Source of the DNA: Lachnospiraceae bacterium UBA7076
Lineage (GTDB): Bacteria > Bacillota > Clostridia > Lachnospirales > Lachnospiraceae
Length of the DNA stretch: 5,403 nt
Direction: 5' to 3'
Assembly: GCA_002493625.1 (NCBI GenBank)
Contig: DKZK01000033.1
Coordinates: forward strand, 1 to 5,403
Below are positions 1 to 5,279 of the stretch, in pieces. The notes beneath the pieces are model-generated. The model did not search any database. It was not told the origin of the DNA and saw only the letters and a program-made list of their open reading frames with translations. How positions within the stretch are numbered: the first letter of the stretch is position 1; each line of letters opens with the position of its first letter. The translations under genes were made by a program, and so were the position numbers.

Positions 1-28
1 AGGTGCGCGTTTATGCGGAATGTAATCA

Positions 29-37
29 TGGTATAAT
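29..37 (+). promoter_or_regulatory. Extended -10 promoter candidate for murC
   Basis: TGGTATAAT at 29-37 is a perfect extended -10 element (TG-N-TATAAT). The expected -35 position at about 9-14 reads GTTTAT, which is a poor match, so the extended TG motif would have to compensate. Transcription would start near 43-45, giving a leader of about 165 nt before murC that contains all the hairpins listed. It is the best promoter-like sequence I see upstream of murC. Confidence 0.5.
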
Positions 38-51
38 GTGCGCATATCGAA

Positions 52-78
52 CACCGAAAAACCGCAGGTTTTGAGGTG
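52..78 (+). other. Hairpin at the start of the predicted murC leader
   Basis: AAAACC (58-63) pairs with GGTTTT (67-72) around a GCA loop. Outside it, CACC (52-55) pairs with GGTG (75-78) across two facing GA dinucleotides (56-57 and 73-74), which could form tandem sheared G-A pairs. The 3' arm runs into the second copy of the 21-bp repeat. No T-tract follows, so it is not a terminator. It might stabilise the 5' end of the RNA or simply be part of a repeat element. Confidence 0.5.
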
Positions 79-114
79 CGCGTTTATGCGGAATACAAAT
101 CAAAGAACATTTCC

Positions 115-142
115 CGCAATATTTCAGATTTAGGAAATTGCG
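115..142 (+). other. Upstream alternative hairpin in murC leader
   Basis: CGCAAT (115-120) can pair with ATTGCG (137-142). TTC (123-125) pairs with GAA (134-136) inside, after a 2-nt bulge, leaving a loop of about 8 nt. The 137-142 arm is the same one used by the larger hairpin at 131-181, so the two folds exclude each other. It is weaker than the downstream hairpin. Confidence 0.4.
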
Positions 143-190
143 AAACTCGTTATTTCTGAAACAGAGTTCCGCAATCACCTATTTTAGATT
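131..190 (+). terminator. Large imperfect hairpin plus T-rich tail before murC
   Basis: An imperfect palindrome covers 131-181. TAGG (131-134) faces CCTA (178-181), ATTGCG (137-142) faces CGCAAT (170-175), AACTC (144-148) faces GAGTT (164-168), and GTT (149-151) faces AAC (160-162). Small mismatches separate the blocks and the loop is about 8 nt. TTTTAGATTT follows at 182-191. It could be an intrinsic terminator for an upstream gene, an attenuator of murC, or a repetitive extragenic palindrome. The T-tract is broken, so termination would be imperfect. The structure itself is clear; its role is inferred. Confidence 0.45.
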
Positions 191-195
191 TCATG

Positions 196-202
196 AAAGG
201 TG
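196..202 (+). promoter_or_regulatory. murC ribosome binding site
   Basis: AAAGGTG at 196-202 lies 6 nt before the ATG at 209. The longer reading frame with GTG at 200 would start inside this ribosome binding site, so ATG 209 is the better start. Confidence 0.8.
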
Positions 203-208
203 AACATT

Positions 209-1591
209 ATGTATAAGGTAGATTTTAATAAACCCTGCCATGTGTATTTTATGGGTATAGGCGGCATAAGCATGAGCGGACTTGCGGAAATTCTTCTCAA
301 GGAGGGATTTCACGTATCAGGCTCGGATATGAAGGACTCAGACATGACAAATAAGCTTAAAGAGCTCGGTGCAGAGGTTATAATCGGTCAGAGAGCAGAA
401 AACATAAAGGATAATATAGATTTGGTTGTGTACACTGCAGCAATCGGAAAGGATAATCCCGAATACGTTGCGACATGTGAAAAAAATATACCAATGCTTA
501 CAAGAGCGCAGCTCCTTGGACAAATTATGAGCAACTACAAATATTCCGTTGCAGTAAGCGGAACTCACGGAAAAACAACAACAACTTCCATGATGTCCCA
601 TGTGCTGCTTTCAGCGGATACCGACCCCACTGTCTCAATCGGAGGAATACTTGATGTAATTGGCGGAAATATTCGTGTAGGAAACTCTGAATATTTTGTG
701 ACGGAGGCATGTGAGTACACAAACAGCTACCACGCATTCAACCCTTACATAAGCATCATATTAAATGTTGATGCAGACCATCTTGACTTTTTCAGCGGCA
801 TAGAGGAAATTGCAGCCTCCTTTAAAACCTTTGCCGAAAAGCTTCCGGATGACGGGCTTCTTGTGGTAAACGGCGACATGGAATATACGGATTATATATG
901 TAAGGATTTAAAATGTGACATTAACACCTTCGGTCTGAAAGAGGAAAACATGTACTCCGCTTCAGACATAACCTTTGACGAGGAGGGACACCCTACATAC
1001 ACCCTTGTGGTAAACGGCGAGAAAAAGGACATAATATCACTGCATGCGACAGGAATCCACAATGTTTCAAATTCCCTGTCGGTTATTGCGGTTGCCATGA
1101 GGCTTGGCATATCCATGGAGCACATAAAAGCCGGGTTATTTTCGTGCAGCAGCGCCAAAAGGCGTTTTGAGCATAAGGGTATAACAAAAAACGGAGTCAT
1201 TATAGTTGACGATTATGCCCATCATCCTACAGAGATAGCGGCCACGCTTGCCGCTGCAAAAAACACGCCTCACAATGAGCTTTGGTGTGTATTCCAGCCA
1301 CATACATATACAAGAACCTATGCTCTTTCAGATGAATTTTCCAAGGCTCTTTCCGTATGCGACCATGTTCTTCTTGCAGACATATATGCCGCAAGAGAAA
1401 AAGATACGGGTATGATTTCATCCAAAGATCTCTGTGACGGCATAAACAAAATGGGCGGCAATGCGGTTTATTTAGGTGAATTTGATAAAATAGAAGACTA
1501 TGTCGAAAAAAATTGCAAAAAAAATGATTTGTTGATAACTATGGGCGCCGGAAATGTCGATTCAATCGGAAATCATCTCTTAAAAAAATAG
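209..1591 (+). CDS. murC: UDP-N-acetylmuramate--L-alanine ligase (MurC)
   Basis: This cytoplasmic enzyme uses ATP to join L-alanine to UDP-N-acetylmuramic acid, the first amino-acid step of the peptidoglycan stem peptide. The 460-residue product has the usual MurC length and all expected parts. The N-terminal Rossmann domain has the GIGG loop (residues 16-19, with MSG following). The central ATPase carries the P-loop SGTHGKTTTT (117-126), EACEY (166-170, the acidic segment of the metal/ATP site) and NVDADHLD (186-193). The C-terminal ligase domain has DDYAHHPTEI (334-343), FQPHTYTRT (362-370) and a late MGAGN motif. ATG 209 is chosen over the in-frame GTG at 200 because AAAGGTG sits just before it. 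The gene probably forms its own transcript: a promoter candidate lies upstream and a terminator-like hairpin begins 18 bp after the stop. I see no frameshift or missing catalytic motif. Confidence 0.97.
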   Translation: MYKVDFNKPCHVYFMGIGGISMSGLAEILLKEGFHVSGSDMKDSDMTNKLKELGAEVIIGQRAENIKDNIDLVVYTAAIGKDNPEYVATCEKNIPMLTRAQLLGQIMSNYKYSVAVSGTHGKTTTTSMMSHVLLSADTDPTVSIGGILDVIGGNIRVGNSEYFVTEACEYTNSYHAFNPYISIILNVDADHLDFFSGIEEIAASFKTFAEKLPDDGLLVVNGDMEYTDYICKDLKCDINTFGLKEENMYSASDITFDEEGHPTYTLVVNGEKKDIISLHATGIHNVSNSLSVIAVAMRLGISMEHIKAGLFSCSSAKRRFEHKGITKNGVIIVDDYAHHPTEIAATLAAAKNTPHNELWCVFQPHTYTRTYALSDEFSKALSVCDHVLLADIYAAREKDTGMISSKDLCDGINKMGGNAVYLGEFDKIEDYVEKNCKKNDLLITMGAGNVDSIGNHLLKK

Positions 1592-1600
1592 TTATCCACA
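1592..1600 (+). promoter_or_regulatory. Consensus DnaA box 1
   Basis: TTATCCACA is a perfect match to the bacterial DnaA box TTATNCACA. It starts on the base after the murC stop codon and lies at the head of the intergenic region that drives two replication-initiation genes. Confidence 0.8.
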
Positions 1601-1609
1601 TTATCCACA
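1601..1609 (+). promoter_or_regulatory. Consensus DnaA box 2, abutting box 1
   Basis: This is a second perfect TTATCCACA, in the same orientation and with no spacer after the first. Two exact 9-mers head to tail are very unlikely by chance. The site lies about 180 bp upstream of the -35 of the replication operon and its last base overlaps the 5' arm of the hairpin at 1609-1642. Roles consistent with this are DnaA-dependent regulation or DnaA titration. It is unlikely to be the chromosomal origin, which in this group normally sits beside dnaA-dnaN. Confidence 0.8.
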
Positions 1610-1650
1610 GGGCTACCAGCTATAATTTTAGGTGATAGCCCTTTAAATTT
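1609..1650 (+). terminator. Candidate intrinsic terminator of murC
   Basis: AGGGCTA (1609-1615) pairs perfectly with TAGCCCT (1636-1642), and CA/TG or CC/GG pairs are possible inside the 20-nt loop. TTTAAATTT follows (1642-1650). The stem of 7 bp and the interrupted T-tract make it a moderate terminator. It would separate murC from the replication operon downstream. Confidence 0.55.
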
Positions 1651-1786
1651 ATGTTTACATAACTCAAATTAAAAATACACAATTATAAGCCAATAACTTC
1701 CGGTAACAAAATTATGGTAACATACAATCAACATTATCAACATTATTAACATTTTTCCCTTTTTCTTCCACCGAAAAGACGTTCTC
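1651..1786. other. AT-rich intergenic stretch with 9-bp DnaA-box-like repeats
   Basis: Bases 1642-1760 are only about 23% GC. Three abutting 9-mers lie at 1725-1733 (CAATCAACA), 1734-1742 (TTATCAACA) and 1743-1751 (TTATTAACA). The second differs from TTATNCACA by one base and the third by one base at the same place (A for C at position 6). GGTAACA also occurs twice, at 1702-1708 and 1716-1722. A short palindrome ATGTTTACAT is at 1651-1660. These could be weak DnaA sites or an easily melted region near the promoter. No gene is present. Confidence 0.5.
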
Positions 1787-1814
1787 TTGTATTTAAAAAA
1801 TCCTATGTTATAAT
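1787..1814 (+). promoter_or_regulatory. Promoter of the replication/prs operon
   Basis: The -35 is TTGTAT (1787-1792, matching four of six bases of TTGACA). After a 16-bp spacer comes a perfect TATAAT -10 (1809-1814), preceded by TG at 1806-1807, giving the extended form TGTTATAAT. Transcription should start near 1820, leaving a leader of about 50 nt. It resembles a strong sigma-A housekeeping promoter, and the tandem 9-mers end 35 bp upstream of its -35. Confidence 0.75.
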
Positions 1815-1852
1815 GCACATGACGAAAGCGAATATGGAATGGCTGACGTCAA

Positions 1853-1861
1853 AAAAGGGGA
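1853..1861 (+). promoter_or_regulatory. Ribosome binding site of the DnaB/DnaD-like gene
   Basis: AAAAGGGGA at 1853-1861 is the only Shine-Dalgarno-like sequence here. It ends immediately before ATG 1862, too close to serve it, but lies about 9 nt before ATG 1871. The start is therefore placed at 1871. Confidence 0.65.
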
Positions 1862-1870
1862 ATGAAATGT

Positions 1871-3010
1871 ATGAAAAATATTACAATTTCAACAGAAAAC
1901 AGTGAGACGTATTCTTCAATTTCAAACTTTTTTATCGACTACTACATGACGGATGCAAATGGGGAATTTGTGAAGGTATATCTTTATCTGGTACGATTGC
2001 TCAGCAACAATACAGCTATTACCGTAGCAGAAATTGCAGACCATTTTAACCTTACTGAAAATGATATATGCCGCGCAATAAAATACTGGATAAGCAAAAG
2101 TGTACTTAAGCTGAACTATAACGGAAAGGGACAGCTAAGCGGTATCGTTCTTTTGCCGCTCCACCCGTTTGAGGACAGCCTTAAGATGTCCTCCGATGCA
2201 GTGTCTATTTTAAGAACGGACGATATGAATGATGATATGAATATCGGGGAAACGACGGAACCTGAGGTACATGTACATAATTTTGCCAAGCCTAAGGCAG
2301 CAAAAAAATCAGCGGACCTTAGTGCTCCGCCTAAGCCAAAGCTTACGCCAAAGGATATTGACGCAAAAATGGCTGATGATGACTGGTCCGATATTGTGTA
2401 TCAGGTGGAAACGCTTTTTGGCAAGCAGATTTCAACGCGGGATGCCGAAACGCTTATTTACATATATGATGTTCTTAAATTCAGCGTTGACTTGTTTGAA
2501 TACCTGATTGAATACTGTACGACAATGAACAAAAAAAACTGCCGTTACATGGAAGCTGTCGCTATTGCGTGGTACAATGACGGAATTACCACAAGACAGC
2601 AGGCGAGGGAACAGTCGAGCATAACAAACGGCATAACACGCGTTGTATTCAAGGCATTGGGTATACGACGTTCCAATCCAACCAATATCGAGCTTGCATA
2701 CATTTCCACATGGAGCAAGGACTTCGGCTTTTCAGCGGAGATGATACAAAAGGCATGTGAGCGTGCCATAGATGCAAAGCCAAGCTCAGCCAACTTTGCA
2801 TACATAAACGGAATTTTGGAAAACTGGAATAAAAATAATGTAAGGACATTTGAAGATATTGACCGGTTAGACAGGGAGTTCGTTGCAAAAACAGGCCGCA
2901 GGCAGAATTCTTCAAATATTAGCAGCTTTAATAACTTTAAGCAGACAAAGCTTGATAATGAGCTTACCGAAATGGAAGAATTATTTCTAAAAGAGGTAAA
3001 TAACAAATGA
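1871..3010 (+). CDS. DnaB/DnaD-family primosome protein (DnaD domain protein)
   Basis: This is a replication-initiation protein of the Gram-positive DnaD/DnaB superfamily, which bridges DnaA-bound origin DNA and the helicase loader. The 379-residue product has three parts. Residues about 28-97 form a winged-helix domain (helices around EFVKVYLYLVRLL and TVAEIADHFNLTENDICRAI). A charged, proline- and lysine-rich linker runs to about 165. Two C-terminal DnaB_2-type helical domains follow, at about 170-242 and 257-332, each ending in the family signature of Tyr, Ile/Ala and Trp: YMEAVAIAWYNDGITT from 226 and YINGILENWNKNNVRT from 311. This 1-2-2 layout matches Bacillus DnaB rather than the shorter DnaD, and the next gene encodes a loader ATPase, as in Bacillus dnaB-dnaI. 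Most pipelines would label it DnaD domain protein. ATG 1871 is preferred over ATG 1862 because of ribosome-binding-site spacing. The stop overlaps the next start by ATGA. Confidence 0.9.
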   Translation: MKNITISTENSETYSSISNFFIDYYMTDANGEFVKVYLYLVRLLSNNTAITVAEIADHFNLTENDICRAIKYWISKSVLKLNYNGKGQLSGIVLLPLHPFEDSLKMSSDAVSILRTDDMNDDMNIGETTEPEVHVHNFAKPKAAKKSADLSAPPKPKLTPKDIDAKMADDDWSDIVYQVETLFGKQISTRDAETLIYIYDVLKFSVDLFEYLIEYCTTMNKKNCRYMEAVAIAWYNDGITTRQQAREQSSITNGITRVVFKALGIRRSNPTNIELAYISTWSKDFGFSAEMIQKACERAIDAKPSSANFAYINGILENWNKNNVRTFEDIDRLDREFVAKTGRRQNSSNISSFNNFKQTKLDNELTEMEELFLKEVNNK

Positions 3011-4053
3011 GTTACTTTGCACTAAGCACAGAAGATATTATTCGCGGATATGAAAAAACAAGATTAAACAACAAGCGGCTTCTTCAGGAAAGGCGTCTGG
3101 CTGTTTATATCAAGGTTCCACGCATTGAGGAGCTTGATGAACAGGCTACAAACTACCATATAGAAGCCGCTAAAAGGCGTGCGCTTGGTCTGGATAATGA
3201 CAAGACCGTCACAAACTCCACAAAGGAAAAAATCCATGAAATCAATGCTGAAAAAAAGCATCTTTTACTTGATGCAGGTTATCCCTCTGATTATTTAGAA
3301 CCCGTCTATAACTGTATGAAATGCAAGGATACAGGGTATGTGGAGGTTACGGATGACGAACACGGCACGCTGCCCCTTATCAGAAAATGCAACTGCTATA
3401 CAAGACAGATTATAGACTGCCTATACATTCAGTCCAATCTTAAAAATGTACTTCAAAAAGAGAATTTTGATACGTTCAATTTGGAATACTACAGTACTGT
3501 ACGGGGCAGCCAGCAGTATTCTCCTCGGGAAAATATGAAAAACATACTAAAGCGTGCCCATGAATTTACGGAAGGGTTTCAGGAAAATAAAACCGAGCGT
3601 GGAAATATACTTATATACGGTGAAACGGGCATGGGAAAAACCTTTCTCACCAACTGCATCGCAAAGGAGCTTTTAGATACAGGGCACTCTGTTTTATATC
3701 TTTCAGCAACTGAGCTTTTTGAAAAGCTGATTGCAGACTACGTTATGAATCACAAAAAGGAATTGGAGGAGCTCTATCAGTATACTTACACCTGCGAGCT
3801 TCTTATTATAGACGATTTGGGCACAGAGCTTACAAACAATTTTGTGCTTTCCTCTCTGTTTGAGATAATTAACCAACGTGGCGTATGTGGCAAGTCTACC
3901 CTTATTTCAACAAACCTGACAATGCCGCAGCTGAGGGAACGCTATTCCGAGAGGATAATGTCAAGAATAATAGCAGATTACATCGTATTTTATATGTACG
4001 GTGATAATATAAGATACCAAAAAAGAAAAAATGCAATTAACTCAATTACATAA
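3007..4053 (+). CDS. dnaC: Replicative helicase loader ATPase, DnaC/DnaI type
   Basis: This AAA+ ATPase most likely loads the hexameric replicative helicase onto origin DNA, with the upstream DnaB/DnaD-like protein as partner. In the 348-residue product, the N-terminal part (about 1-135) is predicted to bind the helicase and carries a four-cysteine zinc site: C103-x2-C106 and C128-x-C130. The ATPase domain has Walker A GETGMGKT (205-212), Walker B LLIIDDLG (265-272, acidic D269 and D270), the sensor-I-like STN (301-303) and an arginine-rich segment RYSERIMSR (312-320) holding the likely arginine finger. The N-terminal zinc module and neighbouring primosome gene favour a loader over the similar transposon protein IstB. 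Its ATG overlaps the preceding stop by 4 nt, and AGAGG lies 10 nt upstream within the previous gene, so translation is probably coupled. Bacillus would call the functional equivalent dnaI. No defect is visible. Confidence 0.92.
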   Translation: MSYFALSTEDIIRGYEKTRLNNKRLLQERRLAVYIKVPRIEELDEQATNYHIEAAKRRALGLDNDKTVTNSTKEKIHEINAEKKHLLLDAGYPSDYLEPVYNCMKCKDTGYVEVTDDEHGTLPLIRKCNCYTRQIIDCLYIQSNLKNVLQKENFDTFNLEYYSTVRGSQQYSPRENMKNILKRAHEFTEGFQENKTERGNILIYGETGMGKTFLTNCIAKELLDTGHSVLYLSATELFEKLIADYVMNHKKELEELYQYTYTCELLIIDDLGTELTNNFVLSSLFEIINQRGVCGKSTLISTNLTMPQLRERYSERIMSRIIADYIVFYMYGDNIRYQKRKNAINSIT

Positions 4054-4058
4054 GCTAT

Positions 4059-4064
4059 GGAGGA
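4059..4064 (+). promoter_or_regulatory. Strong ribosome binding site of prs
   Basis: GGAGGA at 4059-4064 lies 6 nt before ATG 4071, inside the 17-bp gap after the loader gene. It is the best Shine-Dalgarno in the window. No promoter or terminator fits in the gap, so prs is read from the upstream promoter, or from one inside the preceding gene. Confidence 0.8.
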
Positions 4065-4070
4065 AATATC

Positions 4071-5279
4071 ATGCCGGATTCAAGCAAACTAATTAACATA
4101 CCTGTAGGAAAGCTGGGTATCATCCCTCTGCAAAGCTGCCAGACCTTAGGAGAAAAGGTGGACAGCTACATTGCAAAATGGAGAGCCCAACGGCACAACG
4201 AACACAAGGATAATCTTACATTTACGGGATATGAAAAGGAATCCTATATCTTAAAATCCGCCTGTCCGCGTTTCGGTTCAGGAGAAGCCAAGGGAACTCT
4301 TTCAGAATCAGTCCGCGGAACGGATCTTTATTTGTTGGTGGATGTTGTGAATCACAATATCGAATATTCAATCTGCGGCAAGAAAAATATGATGTCACCG
4401 GATGACCATTATTCTGATTTAAAGCGTATCATTGCAGCTATAGGCGGCAAATCAAACAGAATAACGGTTATTATGCCGTTTTTATATGAGAGCAGACAGC
4501 ACAAAAGAAACAACAGGGAATCCTTAGACTGCGCAATAGCCCTTCAGGAGCTTGTGGGAATGGGCGTTGACAATATCATTACATTTGATGCCCACGACCC
4601 GAGAGTACAAAATGCCATTCCAAGAAGCGGCTTTGAAAATATTATGCCTACCTACCAGTTTATTAAGACACTGCTTTTATCCACTCCTGACCTTAAGCTT
4701 GACAGTGATCATATGATGGTTATAAGTCCTGATGAGGGCGCCATGAACAGAGCAATTTATTTTGCAAACCATCTCGGCGTTGACGTTGGAATGTTTTATA
4801 AGAGACGTGACTATACGACTATCGTAAACGGCAAGAATCCGATTGTGGCACATGAATTTCTCGGTGATTCCGTTGAGGGCAAGGACGTGATTGTCGTGGA
4901 TGACATGATTGCTTCAGGCGAAAGTATGCTTGACGTTGCAAGGGAGCTGAAACGCCGCAAGGCAAGACGTGTTTATGCACTTGCAACCTTCGGATTATTT
5001 ACAAGCGGTCTGGAGGTATTTGATAAATGTCATACGGAGGGTATCATTGAGAAGGTTATTACCACAAATCTGACCTATCAGATGCCTGAGCTTTTTGAAA
5101 GACCATGGTACGGCTCTGCCGACCTCAGCAAATATATTGCAACGCTTATTGACCACCTGAATCATAATGCTTCCATAAGCAGTCTGCTTGACCAGTCTGA
5201 GCGTATTCAGGCACGTATTCAGGAATACAAGGAGTGCGGAACAATTACGCCGAATTATAAGGCTCCGGGGCTTGATTAA
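4071..5279 (+). CDS. prs: Ribose-phosphate pyrophosphokinase, long divergent form
   Basis: The predicted reaction is ribose 5-phosphate plus ATP to PRPP plus AMP, feeding purine, pyrimidine, NAD, histidine and tryptophan synthesis in the cytoplasm. At 402 residues it is about 80 longer than the classical enzyme (about 315). The fold signature is clear: RFGSGEAKGTLSESVRGTD (67-85) corresponds to the classical FSDGE...ESVRG region, PFLYESRQHKR (136-146) to PYARQDRK, TFDAHDPRVQ (171-180) to the DLH metal/ATP site, VISPDEGAMNRA (217-228) to the SPD segment, and VVDDMIASGES (275-285) to the PRPP-binding loop. The extra length comes from an N-terminal extension (about 1-50), an insertion around 92-118 and a C-terminal tail after about 355. 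Several usually conserved residues differ (FGSGE, RQHK, DDMIASGES). From memory, such long forms occur in clostridia and are annotated as PRPP synthetases; activity here is inferred. It is the last recognisable gene of the operon. Confidence 0.88.
   Translation: MPDSSKLINIPVGKLGIIPLQSCQTLGEKVDSYIAKWRAQRHNEHKDNLTFTGYEKESYILKSACPRFGSGEAKGTLSESVRGTDLYLLVDVVNHNIEYSICGKKNMMSPDDHYSDLKRIIAAIGGKSNRITVIMPFLYESRQHKRNNRESLDCAIALQELVGMGVDNIITFDAHDPRVQNAIPRSGFENIMPTYQFIKTLLLSTPDLKLDSDHMMVISPDEGAMNRAIYFANHLGVDVGMFYKRRDYTTIVNGKNPIVAHEFLGDSVEGKDVIVVDDMIASGESMLDVARELKRRKARRVYALATFGLFTSGLEVFDKCHTEGIIEKVITTNLTYQMPELFERPWYGSADLSKYIATLIDHLNHNASISSLLDQSERIQARIQEYKECGTITPNYKAPGLD

Larger units (their letters stand above)
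1..94. repeat. 21-bp direct repeat, two copies 73 bp apart
   Basis: An identical 21-bp segment (AGGTGCGCG...ATGCGGAAT) occupies 1-21 and 74-94. The first copy begins at the window edge, so further copies may lie upstream. The 73-bp period is not a multiple of three: the frame starting with GTG at 3 stops at 72-74, and the equivalent frame of copy two starts at GTG 76 and stops at 157-159. This argues for a non-coding DNA repeat rather than a repeated protein. The unit contains a promoter-like sequence and a hairpin, both listed separately. I have an unverified impression that similar sequence is dispersed in Lachnospiraceae genomes. Confidence 0.8.

Noticed and set aside
76..159. Small + strand frame from GTG 76 (27 codons), and a related one at 3-74
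   Set aside because: There is no ribosome binding site, the frames lie within repeats and hairpins, and the repeat period breaks the frame. It is more likely non-coding.
1844..1851. TGACGTCA 8-bp palindrome in the leader of the DnaB/DnaD-like gene
   Set aside because: It is short, has no partner site, and I know no bacterial regulator in this setting that uses it. It could be chance.
1813..1905. Possible 30-codon leader peptide overlapping the start of the DnaB/DnaD-like gene
   Set aside because: Its first ATG overlaps the -10 element and the next lies at the predicted transcription start, leaving no room for a ribosome binding site.
2545..3006. 153-codon minus-strand open frame within the DnaB/DnaD-like gene
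   Set aside because: It lies antisense to a gene with clear family motifs, with no ribosome binding site or recognisable domain. It is a shadow frame.
3007..4053. IstB-type transposon ATPase instead of a helicase loader
   Set aside because: No transposase gene or inverted repeats are nearby, while the N-terminal four-cysteine module and the primosome neighbour fit a loader.
4677..4685. TTATCCACT inside prs, one base from a DnaA box
   Set aside because: It is a single near-match inside coding sequence with no neighbours, so chance is a good explanation.
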